This document shows positions 25,726 through 34,600 of a stretch of DNA of 52,419 nt, piece by piece. Position 1 is the stretch's first letter. Each line of letters begins with the position of its first letter. The notes beneath the pieces were generated by a model, which ran no database searches, was not told the DNA's origin, and saw only the letters and a program-made list of their open reading frames with translations. The stretch is taken from the NCBI RefSeq assembly GCF_022640935.1, contig NZ_JALCCV010000012.1:1-52419 (forward strand). The letters run 5' to 3'. A program made the position numbers and the translations under genes. Source of the stretch: Bifidobacterium sp. GTDB taxonomy: Bacteria > Actinomycetota > Actinomycetes > Actinomycetales > Bifidobacteriaceae.

Positions 25726-27363
25726 TCACTGCTCGCTGTTCAGATTGACGCCGATCTTGTCCATGTTCTTCTGGAAGGAGTCGTAGACCTGCTGATACGT
25801 TGCGACGTTCTCATCGATCTTGTTCTTCTTCAGGTAAGACACATAGGTGTCCCAGTCCTTGTCGACACCACCCTTGGTGACCCAAGTGGCGAACTTGCTC
25901 ATGGCATACTGCGTGATGCCGGTGTTGTTCGCGTTGACCGTGTTCGTCTGGTCGGTCGTCATAGGCATGTTCGAGTAGAAGATGTCCTTGTTGAAGTCGA
26001 CGTTCTTGTAGTCCTCGTCATAGACGGCGTCGGACTTCTTCCATTCGTCGCTCTCCGCCTGGGTTTCCTCGGGGTAGTCAAGCTTCATGTCGTTGCTGAT
26101 CCAGCCTGGCGCGCGGTCGGCGAGCGACTGGTAGAACTGCCAATCGTCTTCATGTCCCTTGGGAGCCTGAAGGATCTCGTAGTGGTTGACGGCGATCTTC
26201 TTCACTGCCGTGCCGAAGGAGCCGAAGTGCGCCTGCACGGAGATATCCGGGCTGTAGAACGCGTCGACGAGCTTGATGGCTGCTTCCTTGTTCTTCACAT
26301 TAGCCGAGATCACCGCGCGATACGGCGAATACGAGGCGTCGTCGCCGTTGTAGCCCCACACCGGAGCCTCCTTTTGATCCGCAGTCTGCTTCAGGGCCGG
26401 AATCGTGATGTACTGGTCGGCGATGGGCTTGCCGAATGTGCCGGTCGGCGCATACAGCCATGTCATGCCGACCGTGGCCGTGCCATTGCTGCCCTTGAGC
26501 CCGGCGGTGTACTGGGACCAATCGTGGGTGAACGCCTGGGAGGAAATCACTCCGTCAGCCCACAGCTTATGCAGGTATTCGACAAGGCTCTTATAGCGAG
26601 AATCAGTAAGGTAATTGGCGACCTTTCCATCCTTCACATAAATGCCAAGAGGCCCGAACGGTACGACGATGCCCATGCTGGAGAGCAGGACGTTGGGCTG
26701 GAACAGGCCAAAACCGCTGGTATCGGGTGCATTGAAATCAAGCGGGACTTCATCCGCCTTGCCATTGCCGTTAGGATCCTGGGTCTTGAAGGCCTTAAGC
26801 ACGGTTTCAAGCTCATCCCAGGTCGTAGGCACCTTGAGTCCGAGCTTGTCGAGCCACGTCTTGTTGATGAACATGTGGTTGCTGGTGCGAGAAGCAAGCT
26901 GCGGCTGGATTTCAGGAGTCCCCATAACCTTGCCGTCCGTTGTCGAGGAGATCGCCTGCGCGTAAGGCTCGGCCTTGAACGCCTTCGACAGATTCGGCAT
27001 GTTTTTCAGCTCGGGCTTCAGGTCAAGGAACAGGCTGCTGTACTGGCTCATATCACTTGTGCCAAAACCGCTGAGCGTAACATCGGCCACTTCGCCGGCG
27101 GTCAGCGAGGCCTTTTTCTGCTGATCCCAAGAGGAATCAGCGACTTCCTGCCACTTGATCGTGCAACCGCACGCCTTTTCCAGATCCTTGGTCCACGCCT
27201 GTTTCGCCATGCTCTGCATGCGCGAATCATGAACGACCTGAACCGTAAGCACGGGCTTGCCGTTTTCCATGCCATCGGATGAGCCGCTGCCGCAGCCAGC
27301 CAATGCCAGTGGCAGGGCGCACGCCAAAGCACCAACCTTCCATGCCACACTTTTCTTCGTCAT
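25726..27363 (-). CDS. Extracellular sugar-binding lipoprotein of an ABC importer
   Basis: The 545-residue protein has a lipoprotein signal: basic MTKKSVAWK, hydrophobic GALACALPLALAG and the lipobox ending at Cys24, so it is anchored outside the membrane. The mature part is an LplA/YtcQ-like type 1 solute-binding protein, larger than maltose-binding proteins, which suits longer oligosaccharides. Recognisable segments are TWDELETVLKAFKTQDPNGNG and the acidic C-terminal region. The ATG at 27363 is preceded by AGAGGAG and opens a perfect signal peptide; an in-frame start at 27474 does not. It is the first gene of the locus, divergent from lacI. Confidence 0.92.
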   Translation of the reverse strand: MTKKSVAWKVGALACALPLALAGCGSGSSDGMENGKPVLTVQVVHDSRMQSMAKQAWTKDLEKACGCTIKWQEVADSSWDQQKKASLTAGEVADVTLSGFGTSDMSQYSSLFLDLKPELKNMPNLSKAFKAEPYAQAISSTTDGKVMGTPEIQPQLASRTSNHMFINKTWLDKLGLKVPTTWDELETVLKAFKTQDPNGNGKADEVPLDFNAPDTSGFGLFQPNVLLSSMGIVVPFGPLGIYVKDGKVANYLTDSRYKSLVEYLHKLWADGVISSQAFTHDWSQYTAGLKGSNGTATVGMTWLYAPTGTFGKPIADQYITIPALKQTADQKEAPVWGYNGDDASYSPYRAVISANVKNKEAAIKLVDAFYSPDISVQAHFGSFGTAVKKIAVNHYEILQAPKGHEDDWQFYQSLADRAPGWISNDMKLDYPEETQAESDEWKKSDAVYDEDYKNVDFNKDIFYSNMPMTTDQTNTVNANNTGITQYAMSKFATWVTKGGVDKDWDTYVSYLKKNKIDENVATYQQVYDSFQKNMDKIGVNLNSEQ

Positions 27364-27437
27364 GTGAAATCTCCTCTTTGATCTTCCTTGCAACGTCTTA
27401 GTTGCCAGGAGCCGAGTCTCTTGTATCGGCGAGCACC

Positions 27438-27466
27438 ACTGTAGCGTACATGATTTTATTTCGCAA
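27438..27466 (-). promoter_or_regulatory. Candidate promoter of the alpha-glucoside operon
   Basis: On the minus strand TTGCGA (27461-27466) and TACAGT (27438-27443) are exactly 17 bases apart, about 75 bases before the lipoprotein start. The -35 lies in the AT-rich near-palindrome ATTTGCGAAAT, a likely LacI-family site. Repression by the adjacent regulator is inferred. Confidence 0.55.
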
Positions 27467-27566
27467 ATTTTCATGGTATTTCATACGACGTCGCGGTTAA
27501 TGCTTAGGCTGGTCAACGATATAGATGCGCTTACAGGCTGTTTGAACTGGATGGAATGTACCGACT

Positions 27567-28583
27567 ATGGCTACAAAACTTGCGGATATCGCCCAAAAGG
27601 CAGAGGTGAGTCAGGCGACCATCTCTCGCGTCATCAACGGCAAACCTGGCGTGTCGCAGGACACCAGGAACAAGGTCCTCGACGCCTTGTCATCCATGGG
27701 CATGGCGAAGGAACAGCTTCAGCGCAATGAGACCAGACTTGTGGCGCTGATCACCCCAGACCTCTCCAACCCCATATTCCCTGAATTCATCACCGAATTC
27801 GTCACGCTGCTCGCCCAGCACGGGCTGCTCGCCGTCGTGTGCACGTATACACCGTCAGGCGCATCGGAATCACGATTCCTCACTATGCTGCAAAACCAGC
27901 CGATAGGAGCGGCGATATTCCTCGCCGGCGTCTACGACACCCGCAACACGAATCTGTCTATATACCGGTCCCTCTCGGAACGCGGCATACCCTGCGCGTT
28001 CCTCAATGGTGCCCCGAGAGATATGGATGGACTCTACGCCGGCACCGATGACGCCGGCGCCATTACCATGGCGCTGCGCCACCTCGTCGACCTCGGCCAT
28101 ACCCAGATCGGCCTGCTGATGGGAGACCGGGACCATTACCCCAGCATCCTCAAATACCAAGCCGCGCAACAGTTCTTCGCCGATCGCCAGCTCGCCCGGG
28201 ACGAAAGCCTGAACGCGTGGACCACCTACGGCATGGAGTCGGGTCGCATGGCCGCCCGCAATCTCCTGGAGCAGGGGGTTACCGCCATCGCCTGCGCCAG
28301 CGATCAGCTGGCCCTCGGTGCCATCCGCGCGGCAAAATTCATGGGGCTCTCGGTTCCCAACGACATTTCGATCACCGGATATGACGACTCGCCAGAAATG
28401 AGCACGATCTCCCCCTCGCTGACCACCGTGCGCCAGCCCGTAGGCAAAATCAGCAGATCAGTGGTCAACGGCATCTTGGCAATGATGGAGAGCCCGAAAC
28501 TGGCGAAGCGGCGCGACACCTTATACTTCGAGCCGGAACTCGTCGTTCGCGAGTCCACCGGCCGCTGCAAGGCGCGCGAGTGA
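27567..28583 (+). CDS. LacI-family transcriptional regulator of the alpha-glucoside locus
   Basis: The 338-residue protein starts with the LacI helix-turn-helix ATKLADIAQKAEVSQATISRV and hinge helix (DTRNKVLDALSSMG), followed by a periplasmic-binding-like effector domain. ITPDLSNPIFPEFITEFVTL begins it and SITGYDDSPEMSTISPSLTTV is the typical family C-terminal region. It should bind its operator as a dimer and be released by a sugar from the pathway. It is read divergently from the binding protein, 203 bases apart, so it probably controls that promoter and perhaps itself. Confidence 0.94.
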   Translation: MATKLADIAQKAEVSQATISRVINGKPGVSQDTRNKVLDALSSMGMAKEQLQRNETRLVALITPDLSNPIFPEFITEFVTLLAQHGLLAVVCTYTPSGASESRFLTMLQNQPIGAAIFLAGVYDTRNTNLSIYRSLSERGIPCAFLNGAPRDMDGLYAGTDDAGAITMALRHLVDLGHTQIGLLMGDRDHYPSILKYQAAQQFFADRQLARDESLNAWTTYGMESGRMAARNLLEQGVTAIACASDQLALGAIRAAKFMGLSVPNDISITGYDDSPEMSTISPSLTTVRQPVGKISRSVVNGILAMMESPKLAKRRDTLYFEPELVVRESTGRCKARE

Positions 28584-28709
28584 CCCTCCTGTCCGGGCAG
28601 CGCGGATAAGTCGGCAAATCTTGAGCCATCGACTGCGCCTCGGCGCGCACGTGGTACGGCTGCAATTGACATGAGTCGGCTACCGTGAGCCGACGGTAGA
28701 TTCAGCATA

Positions 28710-28744
28710 TTTGCAAACACACTGTATCTTTGCAAAATTTTGCA
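28710..28744. promoter_or_regulatory. Cluster of TTTGCAAA units and a 14-base palindrome
   Basis: TTTGCAAA occurs at 28710-28717 and 28729-28736, 19 bases apart; the second opens the perfect palindrome TGCAAAATTTTGCA at 28731-28744. It resembles the AT-rich site in the operon promoter but no gene starts nearby. A minus-strand TACAGT lies between the units. Confidence 0.55.
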
Positions 28745-28772
28745 GAAATGCAATTCCACAACGAATATGGTA

Positions 28773-28806
28773 AAGGCCGCGCATCGTCACTTCCCTGCGC
28801 GGCCTT
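28773..28806. terminator. Bidirectional hairpin behind lacI
   Basis: A perfect 11-base stem, AAGGCCGCGCA at 28773-28783 with TGCGCGGCCTT at 28796-28806, loop 12. The T runs are short on both sides. It lies 190 bases after the lacI stop. Confidence 0.55.
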
Positions 28807-29129
28807 CGCCTCAATCTGCCTGCTTCCATTCCTTCGCAACGAGCAGCTCTGCCAGGAAGAGCGGCGGAACGCGGCCAAGCAATGTCAGGTTCCCCGCGCA
28901 CATCACAGCGCATGGGCACTGATGCGCTCCCGGGAATGACTAGCCGTCGCACGACGCCGTCACGCTGGCAACGCACCTTCACGGACGGCATCATCACTGC
29001 CTCGCCATATGAAGACATGGGGGTGCATCGTTGCCCACAAACGCGGGCAACGATGCAGAATTGCGCCAGGGAGCCCGATCGCCGGCAGCGACCGGGTCAG
29101 CGGCCCGAACCGGCCGATTCGAGAACAGC
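28807..29129. other. Non-coding stretch
   Basis: About 320 bases between the hairpin and the flavin reductase. No gene, repeat or clear promoter is visible on either strand. Confidence 0.4.
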
Positions 29130-29678
29130 CTACTTTCCAGCGGCAGCAGCGCCTTGGACATGACTGACAAAAGCGTCAGTAAACGTTTTGATGAAGCCTT
29201 CTGCAGCTGGGACGAGATTACCCTTCTCGTCGAAACCAGTGAGCGCATTGAAGTAGACTTCGGGTTGGCCCATGATCTTCATGTCGAGGAACAGCAGCAC
29301 ATTGCGCAAAGCGGCTTGCGCCTGCGTTGCGCCAAGCGCGCCGCCCGATGCACCGATGATCGCCGCCGGTTTGCCCGCGAAGGAATTCTGCCCCCACGGG
29401 CGCGAACCCCAATCGATGGCGTTCTTCAGCACGCCGGGGAAGCTGCGATTGTATTCGGGCGTGACGAACAACACGCCATCGGCGCCTTCGACCAGCTGTT
29501 TGAGCGCGGTGGCATCACCGGGGAAGTCGGCCTCGAGGTCCTGGTTGAACAGCGGCAGCTTGAGATTCGCGTAGACGAATTCGACGCCTTCCGGCAGCAT
29601 GCGCTCGACGCTTTTGGCGAGTCGCAGATTGAAGGAGTCGCTGCGCAGCGAACCGACGAGGACGGCTATGGTGGTCAT
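29130..29678 (-). CDS. NAD(P)H-dependent FMN reductase (ChrR/YieF type)
   Basis: The 182-residue cytosolic flavoprotein begins with ITIAVLVGSLRSDSFN-like sequence (IAVLVGSLRSDSFNLRLAK), the FMN phosphate loop, and has FVTPEYNRSFPGVLKNAIDW, the signature of the chromate/quinone reductase group. SGGALGATQAQAALRNVL follows the nicotinamide pocket. It reduces quinones or other electrophiles and may protect from oxidative stress. The start at 29678 is chosen because the fold begins there; a longer frame adds unrelated residues. It is a single gene, 235 bases from the plus-strand gene on its right. Confidence 0.9.
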   Translation of the reverse strand: MTTIAVLVGSLRSDSFNLRLAKSVERMLPEGVEFVYANLKLPLFNQDLEADFPGDATALKQLVEGADGVLFVTPEYNRSFPGVLKNAIDWGSRPWGQNSFAGKPAAIIGASGGALGATQAQAALRNVLLFLDMKIMGQPEVYFNALTGFDEKGNLVPAAEGFIKTFTDAFVSHVQGAAAAGK

Positions 29679-29914
29679 GGTTGGTCTCTTTTCATGTAGA
29701 GGGGTGTGTCTGGTCAAACCGAATGGGCCTGAACGAGCACTATCATAAGGGATGGCGCACAATACCCGTGACGATTGCCCTGTCAGAAAAGCGGGAATAA
29801 TTTGGCGTCACATAAACTTAGGGGATCAGGTGCTGCCGGAACAAGGCGCGAAACACATTGTTGGAAGGCATTGCCCCTATGCCGGGGAGCGGCGCGAGCG
29901 GAAGGGCGAGACGC

Positions 29915-31042
29915 ATGGATACAGCGTGTGCGGCAACGGTCTCGGCCCGTGCGGCGCTGCATGTGATCAGCCCGCTCGGATGGATTGCCGATGCCTTCGC
30001 TGAGCCGTTCTCTGCCATGCAGCGAACGGCAACGATCTCATCCGGCGCATCGTCATCCGCTGTCTCGCCTGCCGATGGACCTTTGTCTTCAGCGTCCTCG
30101 CCCATGCTTTCTTCGCCTGATTGCGCGCCGGAACACATTCCGCGCTGGAATATCATAAGACATTCCGCGCTGGAGCCGGCGCAAGGCATCGCCGGCAATG
30201 ATGCCGTATGGATCGCACCAGAGACCTTGGTGTCACTGAACGCTTGGCGAGAATGGCAAGGCAAGGCTCCGCTGGCATTTCGGGCGCCATCCCCGCGCTG
30301 GCCTGACCGATTGCCCGAAGCCTTGGCCGGTCGCGGCGTTCTGACCGTTTCCGTGGCGCAAATCAGGTCATGGGTTGCGTTCCCGCACATCCTCGGAGAG
30401 CAGCCATGGGCGCAATTATCTCGTTGTCGAGTCGACGGGTTCAATGCGGCGCGGCGCAGTCTTTCAGCGCTGCAAATCGCCGTCGGCACCGCGCCGGAAG
30501 GCTCGAGCATCATGCTGAGCGAGCACATTCCCGGCATCAACGAGGAATGGAACGTGTTCGTGCATCATGGGGTTGCCGCCGCTGCGAGTCCGTATTGCCT
30601 GCACACCCCACCAGACAGCCGCACCATCGTCACAGTTTTCGACTTGCCCGTGAACAGCCTTTTTTCAGCGGCTCCCGCGCATTTCCATGAGCGGTATCGC
30701 GCAGTTGCCGCGCACGCCGCAGAACAGGCAGCAGCGGCAACCGGAACGCGCGACGCCAGCATGATCATCGCCTTGCGCGCCGAGGAAGATTCTCCCATCG
30801 TCCTCGAAATCAACCCGGTCTGGTGCGCGACCCCCTATCCCTACGATATGCGGGGAATGCTCAGCTTCATGGATGCCATTGCCGAATCACGCGTAGACCC
30901 GTCAGCATCTCGCATGCCCGCTGAAGCCGCCTCGGAACAGCAGCAGGAATCAAACCCCATATTCAAGCCGGATCCATGGGCAACCGCCCGATACGCCGAT
31001 CGGTATCTTCGGTTCAGACCAGCGACGCGCCAAGTTCTTTGA
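29915..31042 (+). CDS. ATP-grasp domain protein (DUF4343-like)
   Basis: About 375 residues, with a low-complexity Ser/Ala-rich N-terminal half and a C-terminal ATP-grasp-like part. SIMLSEHIPGINEEWNVFVHH resembles the SEWV-x-EWR-FV block of the DUF4343 family, and SPIVLEINPVWCATPYPYD holds the metal-binding LE-x-N motif. ATP-grasp enzymes join a carboxylate to an amine or thiol using ATP; the substrates are unknown here. I chose the ATG at 29915, preceded by GGAAGGG; TTG at 29858 and ATG at 29879 are alternatives. Its end overlaps the convergent oxidoreductase gene by 29 bases. It might make or modify a small peptide, with no other evidence. Confidence 0.7.
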   Translation: MDTACAATVSARAALHVISPLGWIADAFAEPFSAMQRTATISSGASSSAVSPADGPLSSASSPMLSSPDCAPEHIPRWNIIRHSALEPAQGIAGNDAVWIAPETLVSLNAWREWQGKAPLAFRAPSPRWPDRLPEALAGRGVLTVSVAQIRSWVAFPHILGEQPWAQLSRCRVDGFNAARRSLSALQIAVGTAPEGSSIMLSEHIPGINEEWNVFVHHGVAAAASPYCLHTPPDSRTIVTVFDLPVNSLFSAAPAHFHERYRAVAAHAAEQAAAATGTRDASMIIALRAEEDSPIVLEINPVWCATPYPYDMRGMLSFMDAIAESRVDPSASRMPAEAASEQQQESNPIFKPDPWATARYADRYLRFRPATRQVL

Positions 31043-31616
31043 TGCGCCCGAGCTGCAGACCGGCAGCGGCACGTTTGTCATGGTCGTGGTCGCCCATGGT
31101 CAGATTGTCGACATAAACAAGATCCACGTCTTCGACGCCGCAATATTTCTTGAAAGTCTGCACGCAGATCTGATTGCGCAGCGCGGCATCAATGCCGTCC
31201 GACTCGTACCACTGCCGCGACCCGCCGGTGAGCGCGATCACACGCACTGTTTTGCCGGCGAGCGCAAGCGGTTTGCCAGTGGCCGCGTCGTAGGCGAAAC
31301 CGCGGCAGATGACCCTATCGAAAAAGCCCTTCATCATCGCCGGCATCGTATACCAGTACACGGGGAAAACGAGCGCGATGACATCGGAGCCGGCAAGCCT
31401 GTTCTGAATCGGCACGACGTCGTCGGGCACCGGCACCCTGCCAAGATAGTGTTCACGGTCCGCAGCGCCATAGACCGGATCGAATCCGATCTTGTGCAGA
31501 TCAAGTACCTCCGCCTGGGCTCCGGCCTCGCGTGCGCCCGACGCAAATGCCTCTCCCACCGCATCGGTGAGCGAAGTGGATTCCGGATTGCTGGTGATGA
31601 CAAGAACGTTGCTCAT
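31014..31616 (-). CDS. NAD(P)H-dependent oxidoreductase (MdaB/NQO1-like flavodoxin fold)
   Basis: The 200-residue protein has NVLVITSNPESTSLTDAVGE at its start, the phosphate loop of the quinone-reductase group, then VIALVFPVYWYTMPAMMKGF, the typical FPxYW-x-PA motif, and VICRGFAYD. It would reduce quinones or flavins by two electrons in the cytosol. It converges on the ATP-grasp gene with a 29-base overlap of 3' ends. The ATG at 31616 lacks a strong ribosome-binding motif. It is the third flavodoxin-fold reductase in this window. Confidence 0.9.
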   Translation of the reverse strand: MSNVLVITSNPESTSLTDAVGEAFASGAREAGAQAEVLDLHKIGFDPVYGAADREHYLGRVPVPDDVVPIQNRLAGSDVIALVFPVYWYTMPAMMKGFFDRVICRGFAYDAATGKPLALAGKTVRVIALTGGSRQWYESDGIDAALRNQICVQTFKKYCGVEDVDLVYVDNLTMGDHDHDKRAAAGLQLGRIKELGASLV

Positions 31617-31663
31617 ACCCAGTATTGTCGGGCAGCTCGGGGACAGACAGCAAAATATCGCAT

Positions 31664-34600
31664 CTAGTCAAGCAAGGCGAGGAGATCGTCCTTGGTGAGG
31701 CGGGAGACGGCGGTTCCGGTCGAGGAGGCGGCGTCGACGAAGCGCGAGGCCAAGTCGCTTTTGGCGTGCTGCAGACTCAGGATGCGCTCCTCGATGGTGT
31801 CTTTGGCTACGATCTGGTAGACGTTGACGTCCTGCGTTTGGCCGATGCGGTGGGCGCGGTCGGTGGCCTGATCCTGCGCGGCCGCATTCCACCACGGGTC
31901 GGCGTGCACGACGACGCAAGCGCCGGTCAAATTGAGGCCTGTGTTGCCGGCTTTGAGCGAGATGAGAAACACCGGCGTGTCGTCGCGGTTGAACTGATCG
32001 ACCAGCTCGACGCGGCGTTTCTTCGGCGTGGCACCGGTAATGACGTCGTAATCCACGCCGCCTGCACGCAGGCGTTCGGCGATCAGATCCAGATAACTCG
32101 TGAACTGTGAGAAAATGAGCATTTTGCGACCCGCGTCCTGGCAGCTCGACACCAGCTCGGCAATGGCGTCGAGCTTCGCCGAAGCCGCCTTGCGTGATTT
32201 CCTGCCACCTGGCGCCGACCCTGCCGCCGACGATCCAGCCGCACCCAACAGCCCCAGGTCGCGCTTCGCAGCCGTCTCCTGCGATTCCTCGAGCGTGCGG
32301 GCCGGCATGCCCCACGCTTTGGCATCCGTTTCCACGACATTGCGCCCCACGTTCGCATACAGCAGCCGCGGATCGCAGCAGGCCTGCCGCAAGCGGGTGA
32401 GCTGGGCCAAGATCTGGATTTTGCCAGTGGCGAATTCGATGTCGCGTTGCTTGAGCAGCGTCGCGCGCAGCCGTTGTTCGAGCGCAGCATAGAGCCGCCG
32501 CTGCTCGCCTTCCAGCGGCACGGCAATGATGTTCTCGATCTTGTCGGGCAGGTCCTTGAGCACCGTCGACTTGAGCCGCCGCAGAATGAAGGGCCCGACG
32601 AAAGCCTGCAGCTTGCGCTGCACATCCTCGTCGCCGCTCAGGATGGGCATTTCGAAGCGCTCGCGGAAATGCGCATACGAACCCAGGATGCCAGGCATCA
32701 GAAAATCGAAGATGCTCCACAGCTCTGAAAGCCTGTTCTCGATTGGCGTGCCGGTGAGCGCGAAGCGGTGACGAGCGGCGACTGATCGCACGGCCTTGGA
32801 AGCCTTGGTCGCATGATTCTTGATGTACTGCGCCTCATCCAACACCATGCAGAAGCATTCGAGGCCTTGGTAGTCGTCTACGTCGCGGCGCAGCAGATCA
32901 TATGAGGTGATCAGCACGTCGGGAATGCGATGCCCGTCATCGGTTCGCGCGGTTTGCGGCGCAGTTCGCGCGCCTTGCCAGCCGCCGCCGGCAAAACCGG
33001 ATGCATCATCTGCGCCAGCAGCATCATTGCCTTGACCCGCGCGGGCATACTGCACCTTTGCCTCATCCAACATCGCACGCCGCGAAGCCTTGTTGCCGGC
33101 AACGATCATCACGCCCAGTTCGGGCGCGAACCGCTCGCATTCCGCAGCCCAGTTGTAAACCAGCGATGCCGGGCACACGATAAGGCTCGGGCCGATCTCG
33201 CGGCTTTTCGCGCGCCGGGACACCAGCAACGACAGCAGCTGCACGGTCTTGCCCAGGCCCATCTCATCAGCCAGAATGCCGCCGAACCCTTTGTCGCACA
33301 CCGCATTGAGCCAACGGAACCCTTCGATCTGATACGGCCTGAGCACCGTGCGCAGCGAATCCGGCACCCGGTAGGTCCCGGGGTCGATCACGCGCAGGCC
33401 GTCGAGATAATCTTTGAACCCGTCCGATTTGTCGGCGTTGTCCACCTGATGATCGAGATAGTAGGCTTCGAATGCGGGCACGGTCACCGGGCCCTTGTCG
33501 AAAGCCGTGGCGGGCAATCCCAAATCGGACGCCAGCTCGTCAACGGCGCCGGCGTCCACGTCCCGCATGTCGATGAAAGCGCCGTTGCGCAAACGGTGGA
33601 AGCGGCGACGTTTACGGTAGCTGTTGAGCAGCCCGGGCACGTCTTCAGGGTCGATCTCATCGGCGATCGGCGAAATTTCGACCAATCCGGAGCGTAACGA
33701 CAGCCCGACCCTGATATTCGGCCGCGGAGCCGACGTCAGCCCATCGAAATCCGGCGTGGAGAACACCGTGCCGAGCGAACGCAACACCGGAATACCCTCG
33801 CTGATGAGTTTGTAGATCGCCCCGTCGTCATGCTCCGGCAGGAACGCGATATCGCCTTGCGGCATGGGGAAATAATGGCGCACCGCTTCCACGGCAAGCC
33901 GTTCAACTTGTCGGTCCCGGTTCACGCCCTTGGTGACGCCGTCCATCGGAATGCCGTCGAACACATGGAAACGCCTGTCGCCGTACCGAGCTTGCAGGTC
34001 GCAGGTGACCCCGCCGACGGAACGGTCGCGGTCGAGATAAATTTCGATAACGCACGGTTCGGGCCTGCGCCGCAGGAGTTCGGCAGGCATGCGCACGCGC
34101 ACGCCGCTGCCGGTCCGCCCGTTGTTTCGCCCGGCTGCATGGCCCGGGCCGCTTCCGCCGGCCGGATCCGCCGGTGCATGCCCGACCGGTTCCGCGCCGG
34201 TGCTCTCTTCTGCTGTATCTGCCGCATCCCCTTCGGCCTGGTCGCTCTCCTCCGGGTTGAGGAACGGCAGCACCGTGCGCGAGAATGCGTCCACATCATC
34301 CTGCGCGAGAAAGAGATCTCCCTCTTCGCCGTTGCCGCACAAGGCCTGTGCTACCGCGCGGTTGTCGTAGAACGCCTCCGAGCAGCGGCGGATCTGCGTG
34401 TCCCCCTCACCGTTATGCACGATGCCGGCAGCACGCACGATTGCATATTTCGAACGGCTGCCCTCGATGAAATCCTCCGCATAGCGGCTGTGGCGGATCA
34501 TGAAACCGGCCGCCTGAGCCGAATCTGGCGAAGCCATGTCCGAGCCGACAGCGTCAGCCGAGGCCGCTCGGCCCTGCGCCGGCGCAGCATCCGGCGAAGC

